64,000 bases of DNA, taken from the NCBI GenBank assembly GCA_004329165.1, contig CM014729.1, positions 43,488,370 to 43,552,369 of the forward strand, written 5' to 3'. Positions 22,401 through 34,127 of this stretch are shown here, in pieces. Every line of letters starts with the position of its first letter. The stretch's first letter is position 1. This stretch comes from Spatholobus suberectus. Lineage: Eukaryota > Streptophyta > Magnoliopsida > Fabales > Fabaceae. Made by a program: the position numbers and the translations under genes. The notes under the pieces were generated by a model. That model was not told the origin of the DNA. It saw only the letters and a list, made by a program, of their open reading frames with translations, and searched no databases.

Positions 22401-25400
22401 ATGGACGAGTCATGGAGAATGCGAATGGGCCTAACGCCGGGCCTCCCTCGCCGGCGATCCATGGAGGACCGCTCCTCCTCCCGCACACGCCGTTCCATAT
22501 TCGCCGGCGCCGCCGAGCCGGAAACGCTGGACCCCGACGACTTCGCCGACGTCTTCGGGGGCCCGCCGAGGAGCCTCCTGGGGCACAAGTTCTCGAGGTC
22601 CAATTCGTTCTACGAGGAAATTTTCCGGCCGCCGGAGTTCGCCTCTCCGGTGCCGGCGAAGGGAGGCCGGAGCTTGCCGGTGTTCAGGATTCCGGCGAAG
22701 AACGAGGCGTTCTACAGCGACATATTCGTGTCGGACGATGACCGGCGGTCGCGGGAGAGGTCGGGGCCGCAGTCGAAGGCGAAATCGAAGTCAAATTCGT
22801 CGTCGGCGCTGAGTTCCGAGGAGCTGAGCCCTCTCCGGCCGGCGATCGGCGATGACGTGGCATTGTCTGCCTTTGCTTCCAAGCTCAGGTACTGAAACTG
22901 AAATGAAATCCCAACCAACTAACTGTTTCGAGATTCGGTCTGTTATGTTGTGAATTGACATTTTTGCCCTCTGTGGTTAGCTGTATTTGCAGTTGTACTC
23001 TTACTGTGACTGTGGAGTTGGAATCTGATTTTGGTTTTTTCAGGAAAGAAGAATGTTAGCATCGCACTCTCTATTTTATTGTTTAAAATTTATTGAAAAT
23101 TACAAAATTGTTTGTAAGTTTCATTCAATAAGGGGCCAGATCCACACAATTTTATGATTTTTAACAAATTTTAGCCCATTGTAAAAGAGAGTGTGTTAGG
23201 TAGTTTGTTGTTGGTATTTCTCTTCTAGTAAATTTGGGAGCTAAAGTTTGAAATAAATATGATATTTTTGATGTTGAATGTGTTAGTAGACAAACTAAAT
23301 TGTTTGAAACGTATATTATACTAATATATGACACTGAGGTAGCCTATTTTTTGTAGTCTTTACCTGTCCTTTTGGCCAAGGAATTAGCAATTTAACAAAA
23401 TTATTCATGCAAGTTTTGTTTGTCCTTGGTGGTTTCATGTTGCTTTCTTGTCTTCTCCAGTTAGATAGATTTTTTCCACAACATGCAGGGTGTTTTAGCA
23501 TAAGTGTATTGAAGATTTAAGGCAAGGTTTTAGATTGTGTTCATAGTCACATTTGCAGTTTCGTTGAAATCTTTGATATTGTAAAAAATAGCAGCTGATG
23601 GGGTAGCATTTGCGATCACAATGCAGTCAAAGAGACCCCCAAAATTTTGACATAACGGCTGCAATTGCGATTGCTGACCATTTTTTAAAACCTTGATTTA
23701 ATGCCTTATAGTAGCCTAGTTATGGGAATTCTGAGGCCTCTTAGGGATTGTGACAGGCCAATCAATGTCCCATGCAGATGGAACTCAACCACTATGATGC
23801 CTGGGGAACACCCAATTAAACAAGGAGGGTCACTTTTTCCATGCAATAGTCAGTTATTTGAAATTCAGTGTCAGGACAGTGAGTACAAGGAGAGTTTCAA
23901 GAGTTCTCATTTGGGATTCTCAAGAAGAGTCTCCTCCCCAGAAACAATTAGTCTTGAATCCAATTCATATCAAAGCATGAAGGTATCCGCTGATGACTGG
24001 GAACTCAGTTCCCCGTTTTCTGCTGTCTCTGGACTTTGTCAAGAACCTGAGGCAAAATCTTCAGTTTATGATCATATGCTTCCAGAACTGGTTATAGAAC
24101 AGGACGACGATGAAGTTATGAGCTCCTACGTCATAGAGGTCAACTCCAACCTCAGAGAGGGAAGTTTTGGAACTGCAGACATTGATGAAGCAATAGCATG
24201 GGCCAAAGAGAAGTTTCAATCACGAAATTCTGATGAAGAATCAAGCTTGAGAAATGAAGGCAATGAGCAAACTACAGGGGTGGAAGGTGATTGTCTTAAC
24301 CAGACAAATAAAATTTTATGGATGCTTTCTTCAGCTTATCTTTAAGAGTATAATTGCTTTTTTTAGAAAAATTATCTCGGAAATAAACTAATTCAAACAT
24401 ACTCAATATAATGCAGGAAGGTCTGATGCAGGCGAATGCCATGGTGATGGAATAGGAAACGTTAAATCTTCGAAGGTAGTATGTTGTATTGGATAAGCAT
24501 TACTGTATTAGTAACTAAATAAACATGTGCATCATATTCCCGATACAAAGCTTGTAATGCCACTGCCTCAACTTTTAGATTTGTCTGTAAGACCTTTATA
24601 AGCTGTTTTCAATAGTAATTTTAAATTAGAAGCCAAAAAATACGTGAAATGTTTGATGACACACTTCCATTTAGGCAAGATCATTTCACAAGTTGATAAA
24701 AATACTTGCTCTAGAAAAGGAATGATAAAAATTAGTTCAAGTTGTATGATATATGGACAGGTTGTGATTAAAACAGTCCATAATGAACTAAATGAGGTAA
24801 AGAACCAAAACACTGTGATTAGAAATGAGTACAAGTTTAATGAGGCTGCAATCTACTTTCTGTCAAAAATAACGTCTTATTTTCTAAAACAGCTGAAACT
24901 TCCAACTTTTTAAAATACATGACTCATACTGGGATTTTCCTTTATTTCCATTTCTTTATATCTGAGAATAAAGATTTTATATTGATTGTTCTGTTGTTTC
25001 TATAGAAGGTACAGACAGAAACAGAGAAGTTGGATAGAGATCTAAGATTGTGGTCATCTGGCAAGGAAACTGACATCCGGCTACTCCTTTCAACACTGCA
25101 TCAGGTAACGTTGTCTTTGTTCTTGATCTCTTATCATTGACAATTTATTGAATCTTCTGTAGTTTTATACCCCTTTCAAAGTATGCAGATAACAGGAGAA
25201 TTGACATGATTGTATGTTTTCGTTAACAGATTTTATGGCCTGAGAGTGGCTGGTATGCGGTTCCTCTTACGAACTTAATTGAAAGTTCACAAGTGAAGAA
25301 GGCCTATCAAAAAGCAAGATTATGCCTCCACCCTGACAAACTGCAGCAAAGAGGAGCAACACTCTTACAGAAGTATGTAGCAGAGAAGGCATTCTCCATT

Positions 25401-25572
25401 CTCCAGGTATGCGAAATATTCAAATATATGTCTTATAAGGATAAGTTCTACCATTATGTTTTTTGGAGGTGATAAATTATAGGCTAAGGATCAACGCAGA
25501 AACTAAGTTCACGTCTTCTACTTTGAACAGGATGCATGGACTGCATTCATTTCTGAAGACGTTTCCTTCTAA
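22401..25572 (+). CDS. Auxilin-like J-domain protein, six exons, 464 aa
   Basis: Exons 22401-22888, 23757-24286, 24417-24475, 25006-25104, 25230-25406 and 25531-25572, all with GT-AG introns and closing phases. The N-terminal 350 residues look mostly disordered, with a DDFADVFGGPPRS block (about residues 45-57), the FGGPP motif of plant auxilin-like proteins, and acidic Ser-rich stretches. The C-terminal 90 residues are an auxilin-type J domain: SGKETDIRLLLSTLHQ, WPESGWYAVPL, the HPD motif at 426-428, and DAWTAF near the end. Such proteins stimulate Hsp70 ATPase, classically to strip clathrin coats; Arabidopsis JAC1 uses this domain in chloroplast photorelocation. The JAC1 middle region with its KWA motif was not seen, so this is probably a shorter paralogue resembling At1g30280. 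The start at MDESW is preferred over the in-frame ATG 66 bases upstream because of the TATA position. Confidence 0.88.
23048..23225. mobile_element. MITE inside intron 1 of the J-domain gene, family B copy 1
   Basis: Opposed arms GCACTCTCTATTTTA and GTAAAAGAGAGTGTGTTAGG flank a core with TTATTGAAAATTACAAAATT and TTTGTAAGTTTCA. The same core and ends recur at 33665-33843. Exact ends are approximate. Confidence 0.6.
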
Positions 25573-26560
25573 ACAGCAGGTTACCCCAATTCCTGATAAC
25601 TCAGTTTTGGTATAAAACTCGTGGACAAACGTCAAGATAGACATTTGGAATGACGGAAGCGATCATTTCCACGCGGCAAATACACATGATGTACATGAAA
25701 TTTGAAAACAGCATGTCCTTTTCTACAAACAGTTGACTGATGGATCTACTGTTTTGTGTTTGTATCATAAGTTGTTTGATGCTTTTGTAGGTATTATTTT
25801 GGAAGTAGTTAACAGGAAGTTATTTGGTTGGTTTCAGTACTTGATTTGTATATGATGACATGAAACCAAGAAATCAGCTTTTTGTTATTCTTTTGGAACC
25901 CTATTCCATTCAGATCTCATCAACTGCAGCCCATTTACATTTTGAGTTCTTTCTGCTGGATAAGCGTGTCCTTACTATCAGATTCCTTTAGCCTTTTTTC
26001 CTATGGCAGAGATTTCTTGGTGTGTCTACATATGGTCAAATTGTAAAATTGAAATATTTCAGGTATCTTGTATCAGTTAGTGCTGTGAAAACAAGGCCTC
26101 GGACTGCAACCTACATTTAAATTTCCACTCTAACACCTACTGGCTACTGATAGGAAAATACGAAAATTCTTACACCTACATCATGAAATATTTTATTTGT
26201 TGATGTTGATCTCTTATCTCTGACAGTTTATTAAAATTCCATTCTTGCAGAAACTGCTTTTCTAACTGCTAGTGCTGACATAGACGACAAAATTTCCAAG
26301 TTCCATTGATAAACATGAAATTACTTATACTTATTTCACTTTTGCTTCCTAATATCATCAATTTAGTCAATAGTAAAAAAGGGGCAACCAGAGATTTGAA
26401 ATAGCAACTTATCAACAATATCAGTTATTTCTCATAAGGAGTCTGTACTAGGGAAGTCCAAAATACAAAGCATATAGACAATTTATCAAATATTTCAACT
26501 TCATTGGGAAACTATGCATTCACATAAATAAATACACATAATATAATGCTCCCACTATAG
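25573..26560. other. Tail-to-tail intergenic region
   Basis: Contains the 3' UTRs of the J-domain gene (from the left) and the mTERF gene (from the right). No repeat or additional gene recognised. The poly(A) sites are not evident. Confidence 0.5.
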
Positions 26561-27466
26561 TCATCCACCCCCCTGCTTTACCAGCTCCCTAAATTCTTCA
26601 TCAGTGCTTTTAAGCATCACTGACAAAGGTAAATTGACCCCACTTTGCACAACCTCCATGTGTCTAGGCTTTATCCTGTTCTCCAAACTAAATGCAAAGT
26701 ACTGAGGAAACTCTTTCAGCTCCTCCAATTTTCCCCCCATTTCCCCAGCAAAGTACTCATACTTTGGCTGAAAATTATTTTCTATGCTGAAAGTAAGCAG
26801 TGCTGGACATCTCAACACCATACTCCTGACCTCATCCTTGGACAGTCCCAAAGTCTCCAAAAACTTCAGTTTAGGGATGAGGGTATTTTCCACGTTAGAC
26901 ACCAACAGAACAGAGTCTTGATAAGCCATGGCCCCCAAATCTTTGAATCCAAGTCTCTTTAGGTAAATCAAAGCTGGCCTAAGCTGGTCTTTCACACTGG
27001 ATGCAAGCAATCTTGGGCACTTATTGACGACCCTCCTGAAGTTATTTTCCGGGACATTGAGTTCATGCAAGATAAAATCAAAAACTGGGTTGAGATCAGT
27101 TTTGATGTCAGAGGTGAGAATCTTGGGGCACATGCCAAAGATCCTGGGCAAGTCCTTTTCTTGAAGGCCTTTGGACAGAAGGAAGGAGACGATGGAGTGA
27201 ATGGATTCCATGGTGGCTGTGCGGAGGTCAGGGTTTTGGGACAGTGCTTTGCCTGCATCAACACCCATTACCTCAAGGCAGAGAATTTTCTCTTTGAATT
27301 CAAGGGAAAGTTTGGCATGGGTTGGGGTATATAGTGGGTGGTTTTGGAGGAGGCTTTTGGGTTTGGGTGCCACATGAAGGGTTGATCTTAGAGGAGAAGA
27401 GGGTTTCTCAGAAGAGATGGAGCAAAGGGAAGAGTGTAACGCTACGGCTCCAGCGGCTGGGGCCAT
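26561..27466 (-). CDS. mTERF-family organelle transcription factor, 301 aa
   Basis: A single-exon gene, stop TGA at 26561-26563. The start chosen is MAPAAGAVALHSS at 27466; an in-frame ATG 34 codons upstream would put a GA/CT-repeat-encoded Ser-Leu run in the protein, which is more likely 5' UTR. The first 40 or so residues are Ser/Pro/Lys-rich with few acids, fitting a plastid transit peptide. From about residue 60 to 275 come helical mTERF repeats with the typical CPxLL-like signatures: MCPKILTSDI, KCPRLLASSV, RCPALLTFSI and FPQYFAFSLE. mTERF proteins bind nucleic acid in plastids or mitochondria and affect transcription, termination or splicing. At 301 aa with few repeats it belongs with the short plastid members (MTEF1-like). 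I do not assign a precise orthologue. Confidence 0.87.
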   Translation of the reverse strand: MAPAAGAVALHSSLCSISSEKPSSPLRSTLHVAPKPKSLLQNHPLYTPTHAKLSLEFKEKILCLEVMGVDAGKALSQNPDLRTATMESIHSIVSFLLSKGLQEKDLPRIFGMCPKILTSDIKTDLNPVFDFILHELNVPENNFRRVVNKCPRLLASSVKDQLRPALIYLKRLGFKDLGAMAYQDSVLLVSNVENTLIPKLKFLETLGLSKDEVRSMVLRCPALLTFSIENNFQPKYEYFAGEMGGKLEELKEFPQYFAFSLENRIKPRHMEVVQSGVNLPLSVMLKSTDEEFRELVKQGGG

Positions 27467-27478
27467 GGTGGAGAGTTG

Positions 27479-27525
27479 AGAGAGAGAGAGAGAGAGTGAG
27501 GGATAGAGAGAGAAAGAGAGATGGG
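27479..27525 (-). promoter_or_regulatory. CT-rich 5' leader of the mTERF gene
   Basis: GA repeats on the plus strand, CT on the coding strand, immediately upstream of the chosen ATG. CT-rich leaders are common in plant mRNAs. Confidence 0.45.
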
Positions 27526-27586
27526 GCAAAGGATGTTCTATTATGGAGATGTCATGACATTGTGGCATGACACGTGGGGATATGTT

Positions 27587-27836
27587 TGGAATTTGATTGG
27601 CCGTAAATGGATTTCAGAGATTGTTGTGTGATCGAATGAGAATCCTTCTTCCCTCTGGTAAACATGTCTTTGTCTTAATTTTTGTAGATTAAATTAGGCT
27701 TAAACAGGATTTTAGTCTTTATTAAAAAAAATTTAATTTTAGTCTTTATAAATTTTTTTTATTTTTTATTTCTCTAAAATTTGAGATCATTATTTTTAAT
27801 TTGTATAAAATGAACAAATTTTAGTTTTTTTTTCTG

Positions 27837-27878
<42 letters not shown>

Positions 27879-28800
27879 TTATTTATTTTCACTCCTTTGA
27901 AATCTGATATGGCCATTTTTGGCTCTTAAGATCTATTTTAAGGTAGATAAATAATATTTATTTTAGGAATCCAAATAAATTTTTAGAAATATCACATGTT
28001 GACATGGTACCATAAACAATAGAAGGTACAACTTGCGATGATTACTTGAATATATAAGTAGTTAACAAGTATTACATAATAATAAAGATCCAAAATAATG
28101 ATTTTAGCCTTTTGAGGGATTAAAACCAAAGAAATTTTTTTTATAAAGACTAAAATCAAAACTCACTCATTTTATAGAGACTAAAAACATATTTAAATTA
28201 TTAAGTTAATAACAAAATTCATACATTATCAATTTTTATTATATGTAATCTGTGGATTATTAATTTAATGGAATTTTAATATAAAATTCTTAATCAAATG
28301 AGTTTTATATTTCAAATATTAATAGGTCCATGTTTTATGAATTTAATCTTCATACATCCTCAATGTAAAAGTTTTTATATTGTTAATTAATTAAAAATTA
28401 TTTTAAATAAGACTTTTTTTTTATGAATTTAGAGTATTTTTTAGTTGAGAGCCAGAAACTAATTATCTTAAATATTGTTAATTAATTAAAATTATTTTCA
28501 ATATGACTTTTTTTGTTAATTAATTTGAATTTTGATTGGCGTTAAATGGAATTCAGAGATTATTACGTGATCGAATAAGAATCCTTCCTCCCTCTGGGTA
28601 TACATGTCTCTATCTTAATTTTTGACGAGTAAGTTATTAAAAAATAACCATACATTATCATTTTTTATTATATGTAATTTCTGTATTATTAATTCAATGG
28701 AATTTATTATAAAATTCTTAATTAAATAAGTTTTTATATTTCAAATATTAATAGGTCAACGTTTTATAAATTTAATTTTTATACACTTTGACTGTCAATT
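27587..28800. repeat. Duplicated upstream segment of the mTERF gene
   Basis: The segment 27587-27690 (GATTGGCCGTAAATGG, CAGAGATTGTTGTGTGATCG, CTTCCCTCTGG) recurs at about 28522-28630, and its continuation 28201-28420 (ATACATTATCAATTTTTATT, CAAATATTAATAGGTC) recurs at 28631-28800. Together they are one direct duplication of about 300 bp. The copy nearest the gene is split by a MITE at 27697-28191, which the distal copy lacks. Confidence 0.75.
27697..28191. mobile_element. MULE-type MITE, 495 bp
   Basis: Left arm GGCTTAAACAGGATTTTAGT and right arm (reverse complement) TATGTTTTTAGTCTCTATAA, an inverted repeat whose GTTTTTAGTC core is common in legumes. Flanking 9-mers ATTAAATTA (27688-27696) and TTTAAATTA (28192-28200) match at 8 of 9. 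A (TA)n microsatellite at 27839-27874 lies inside. Confidence 0.78.
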
Positions 28801-30140
28801 AATTAAAAATAACTCTAGATGTCATTTTTAAAGTAATTATTACAAACATTAATAATTTTACTATAAATAATTTTTTTATAAGATGAAAATATAAAAAAAT
28901 CTTTTTAATACATTTTAATTAATTTCATATTTTATTAATTGTATTCAAAAATTATGTAACGACGTCAATATATTTAAATAATAAGAAATTTCATTACACT
29001 CGAGCAAGATTTTTAGATGACTCTCGCGGAATATTTCAATAAATATCATCAAAAAAAGGAATATTCCAATAATAAGGCTACCAACATCTTTTCTTTAGGC
29101 CTTTACATATTCGTAATTATTAATATTTTATCTTCATAAAACAAAAAAAGAATAAAAAAAAGAAAAGAAAGTTACTAATTAATTAATAGTTAATATTAAA
29201 AATAAAGATATTTTTATATGCTCTTCTAAGTTTAACTAACCTATTTTTCTCCAAAATTGAGAAATTAAAGCAATTAGATTATGTGAATTTGAAAGAAATT
29301 ATCTTAACTTTGAACATTTCTTAAAATACAATAATTACTTAGATATTGATAGAATAGATTTTTGTTCACAATTAAAGTTTTTTTTTAAAAAATATACAAG
29401 TGAAAATGATACATCAATTAACATACTCAATCATATAAAATATTTTTATTCTTTACTAAATGAATATATTATTTAAAAAATAATGCTAATAATTATAATA
29501 ACCATTGCTTAAGTGAAAAAAATGTTTTTCAAAATTAAAATTAATAATGTCTCAATAAGGATTAAATATATTGACTTTATTGATGATAAAAAATACTAAA
29601 CAAAATTGATTATAATACTTTAATACGTGTTTTTTTTTTCTCATTTTAAAAAGTTTAAAAATAAATTTAAAATAATCCGAATAAATTGTTTTAATTAATT
29701 TAAAAGATTCTCATTTTAAAGTTTATTTTCAAATTACTTAAAGTTTAAAATAATTTTTGATTGAAATTAGTAAATAAAAAATTATAAAAATGTATATGCT
29801 AATTACTAAGTTATAGAGAATATGAGACTAGTTTCTTCTCTTCCTTTCCTCCTCGGCTCTATTGCTTACTTGATTGAGTAAGGGCATTTTTTATTTTTTT
29901 TGTTACAAGGAGCTAAAAAAACCAAACAAATCAGAAAAAAAAATTACAAGAGAGATAAAATTAAGTAAATTAATATTAATATTAATAAAAGTAATATTAA
30001 TAAAATTATAATATTATTATTAATATTAATAACATGAGATAAAAGTAAGGGCATATTTTTAAATTTAGATAAAATTAATATTAATAAAATTAATTTTGAA
30101 TTATTAAACATTATTAAAATGTGTGTTCAAATTAATTTTA
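28801..30140. other. AT-rich spacer
   Basis: Very AT-rich, no gene or bounded element recognised. Confidence 0.45.
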
Positions 30141-31450
30141 AGAGTAAATTACACTTTCATCCTCTAAGAAATGTGAATATTCCAATACTCTCTCCTTTTA
30201 TATTCAAATATACACTTCCATCCTCTAACAGGTTTGAGTATATAACACTTTGCTTATTTTTAAATTATCCATTAAAGTTTGATTAGCTTCCGTTAAAAAA
30301 AATTATGACTAAAATATCTTTTACACTATACAAGTATTACACCCCCTCCCCTCTTATGTTAAAATATATGTTCTCCTCCATTAACAAAATCAAATATATT
30401 ACACTTTATTCAATTATATAATTTTATTTTCCTATCTTGTGATTTAAATATTACATTTTTCATTTTTTTTGTTTTAAAACATATATTTTTCTCCTTTGAT
30501 AGATGAAAATACACTACACTTTTCACCAATTTTATATGTTCTATAAAAATTCCAGTAATTTCTATGAAACAATAATTTTTTGGCAAAAAAAATAATTTAT
30601 TAATATAGTTGTACATTCGTTTTGCAAGAATATAAGTTATTAAATTATTTGATTTTTATAATATATTTTCGATCGTAAATTCTTTGTCTACTGAACGTCA
30701 TTTCTAGCCTTTTTAATGTTACTAACAATAAATTTAATTAGATGGTTTGTGATGTCTAGCAATGCGTAGAAAGGAAGTAATGTCACCACCAAATGCGTGA
30801 ATCAACTGGTGTGGAGTTATTTCAGTTTAACCGATTGTCTTAAGTTCAAGTCCTAAGTATATAATTGCGTTAAATACTTAGAAGAAGAACAACTTGGTAT
30901 ATTGAAAATATTTGAGTATTATTTTGATTAAAAATATATTTTAAAATCTTTTAAAGAATATTTTTAACGATATTAAGTTAAATGAACTAAATTGTGGTTA
31001 GGAGGGGAAATCTCATTAAAGGTGGCCAACCAGGTTCCCCGATAGAAATTAGTCATCAATAAAGCTAGTGGATACTTTGCACTTACAACATGGTTACCCA
31101 AAAAAATGGACTAAATTGTATATTCAATATCAAAGAGAAAGATGGTGTAATACTTTTACCTCTCAGAGGAGGAGAGTATAATTTACTCAAGAATATTCTT
31201 TAATAGTGTTAAATTAAATAAACTAAATTGTATATTTTAACATAAGAGAAGAGGACAATGTAATATTTGCATCTATAAGAGGAGAATAATGTAATATTCA
31301 CATCACTCAGGGAAGGAGGATGTAATTTATTCAATAATATTCTTTAACAATGTTAAGTTAAATAGACTAAAATATATGTTTTAACATAAGAGGGAAAGAT
31401 AATGTAATATTTGCATCACTTAGGAGAAAGAATTGTAATTTACTCTAATT
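30141..31450. repeat. Long inverted-repeat element with nested SINE-like pieces
   Basis: Left AGAGTAAATTACACTTTCAT faces right GAATTGTAATTTACTCT. The right part repeats a unit (TTTAACATAAGAG...GATAATGTAATATTTGCATC) several times at 31150-31440, and the left part holds its complement (ATATTCCAATACTCTCTCCT, TATACACTTCCATCC). The middle, 30770-31100, contains tRNA-like fragments: CAACTGGTGTGGAG with AAGTTCAAGTCC, and GGCCAACCAGGTTCCCCGAT. The outer structure is clear; the SINE assignment is tentative. Confidence 0.5.
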
Positions 31451-33664
31451 TTAATTATAAATTTTATATTAAAACATGCATCACAATGTAGAAATTTATG
31501 TTAGTATTTTGTCTAATAGGCACTAAACTGTACTCTTTTTTTTTTTTCTTTCTTTTTTCACAAAGATCACACGTATTTTTTATTGGAGACAATTTTATTC
31601 GAGCTAGATAAGACTACTATGGGCGACAAAGCTCTCCCTCCAAGTAAACTTAAAATTATTGTGAATATTGAATTAAATACTTATTTTTGTGCATGTGTTC
31701 TGGTCCCATTACAATCACTTGTTTCACATGGTATCTTCGTGAGTTTGTGTATGTATTAATAACTAGTTACTTGACTAGTGTAATGCACTGGTTATCTTTT
31801 TTTTTAATGAATTTATAAAAATAAATTTATATGAATATAAATATTAAATAAGTATGAATATGAATAATTAATAATAGTCATATCTATTTTACTTGAAATA
31901 TGTTATCTTTATTTGGATTTCAATAATATCATCAAGTATTGTCTTCAAGTGTCACTATCATATTTTTTATTAATGTTGCATCATAATATCATATTTTATG
32001 CACCAGCATCATCTCTGTTTGTCTTGAAGGGGATATAGCAAGCAAGAGAAAATTTATCCTAATAGTGACCTCTAATTATATATAGTATAGATAGATGCCC
32101 TTATGTTGTTTGTGTGGCAAAAAAATTACTTGTTCCACATGATATTTTTGTACAAAATGACACATGTAGAAGAGAAAGAAACATGCCTATGGAAAATGCG
32201 GAGGTGAACATTCAATATGAACAAATTGTTATGTAAGATTTTATATCAAATTCTCTTAATAACAATGACAGTTATGATGATGAGGACTAAGGAATGTTAA
32301 TAGTTCTGGTGATGAGAAAGATACGTCTACAACCATTAAATTTCCTAAATTCAATGACAAAAAGCACAATTTGGTGATTTTGTTTAGAGTTATTCACCGC
32401 ATTTCCTAATTTGGAGGGTTTAAAGTGGCTCTGAGGAGTTGCAATATCAATTTATGTAGAGAGGTATTTTTGGCCAAATCGTATTATTTTCTTTAGCCTT
32501 ACTTGTGACCACCTTGTACATCTTCTAGATCTAAACTCAATAAAAATAATACAAAGTAACAAAATTTACTTGATTATATTGTCCAAAAATATCAGTTTTT
32601 TTCCTCTCTTTTTTTTGGCTTTCTTGTCCTACGAGGTAAATTCGATAATGATTTCTTTTTGTCTTTTAAATATGTTTTTTACAACAAGTTATATGCACAT
32701 AATTCTGTTAAAATTGACGGTTCAAATAAATTAAAAAGAAAAAATTACAAGAAATAATGTTAAATTAAGGTTTATTTGCTTAATTTGATATATAAGAGTG
32801 AAAAGTACAACTAGAGTATTATTTTAAAGGGTAAAATCTTATTGCCCTTATTTCTTTATAAATTGCTTCCTATGGTTTTGATTTGTGTTCAGAGTTTCTG
32901 AAATCATCAATCTCTACACAAACTACTACTAATTGTAAATCTGAATCATTTAGTTTTCTAAAATTAATTGGCTGGGCATAATTTTATTTTTCACATTCAT
33001 GTATGCTCTTTATATACTAACTTTTTTATATACTAACCATCAAGTTTTCAAATTAAACGATAACTTTTTGAATGTATTCTTTTAAATCTGCAATATATGC
33101 TTAATGAAGGCTATTTAATGATGAAAAAATTTTCACACGTCATCATTTGATTTGAAAACTTAATGATAACAACATAAGAAACTTAGATCTAAATTTTATA
33201 TTTTAAGAAAAAAAGATCATATGGAATTGAATCTGTTTCTCATAGCAAAAACTAACAAAAGTTCTATTCAAACTACCCAAGTCGTTTACATACAAGCAAC
33301 TGGCGATACAAACAAATGCTAGCAATCGTTAGTTGGCCTAGTTTTCCCTTTTGCATTTGTAAAGTTTGTGACAGCATAAACATAATAAACAAAAGTTATT
33401 GATATGTAGTTCAAATAAAGGCAAATTTTCATATACGGATGAGGAAAAATGTCCATGCCAGAATCCTCCAATGTCCGCTCTTAGCCAATAACACAACTAG
33501 TTATTATACTTCGTACAAAGATGAAAATTTGGATAACAATTAGTTTGATGGATTGGCACCTGTACATAGAAATTGAAAACGATATTACATTACAAGTCCA
33601 AATTAATTGTAAGAAAGGAAAAAAAAATTGCTGAAAACAAATACTACATAATGCATAGTTGTAT
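31451..33664. other. Spacer without recognised gene
   Basis: AT-rich, no bounded repeat or RNA gene seen. 32160-32460 is slightly richer in GC and in one frame reads acidic then Lys-rich, faintly like transposase leader sequence, but not enough to call. Confidence 0.4.
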
Positions 33665-33843
33665 AGAGAAATGCTAGTAAAACATTCTCTAATACACTTT
33701 TTTGAACACACTATTATTAGCTAGAATTTATTGAAAATCACGAAAATTTGTAAGTTTCACTTCTCATGATTTTGTAGTTTCTAATAATTTTTGACTAATA
33801 GTAAAAAGTGTTAGAAGAAATGTGTTAGAAAGCATGTTGTTAG
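33665..33843. mobile_element. MITE family B copy 2
   Basis: ACATTCTCTAATACACTTTT on the left faces AAGAAATGTGTTAGAAAGCA on the right, with a TTATTGAAAATCACGAAAAT core shared with the copy in intron 1 of the J-domain gene. Confidence 0.6.
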
Positions 33844-33934
33844 CCCTCCTCGTCCTTGTTAGCGATTTGATTGTAGGTTAGGTGGTTGAACCAGGAAACT
33901 CACAGAAGAAAAAAACAATCTAGTATATTTCAAA

Positions 33935-34118
33935 GAAAAAAAAGGTCATACACTGACGGTGTAAAACAGTTTTACACTGTTATTTAATCACAAATCTTGA
34001 TGGATGGTAAATTTGTTGACTTTTACAACAATAGCCTTAAAAGTCATATCAACGGTGAATTTTAATTAGTTGACAGTGTAAAACTTTTTACATTGACAGT
34101 GCATGACTATTAAACTCT
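33935..34118. mobile_element. MULE-type MITE, 184 bp, family A copy 3
   Basis: Flanking 9-mers TATTTCAAA (33926-33934) and TATTTCGAA (34119-34127), 8 of 9. The core GTGTAAAACAGTTTTACACT and GTTGACTTTTACAACAATAG match the other family A copies. It ends in ATTAAACTC like copies 1 and 2. Confidence 0.8.
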
Positions 34119-34127
34119 ATTTCGAAA

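Noticed and set aside
22310..22918. Open frames on the other strand and frame of J-domain exon 1
   Set aside because: Shadows created by the GC-rich exon; the exon 1 frame continues through valid splice sites.
32160..32460. Possible MULE transposase leader
   Set aside because: An acidic then Lys-rich reading is too generic and has frame breaks; no flanking element ends.
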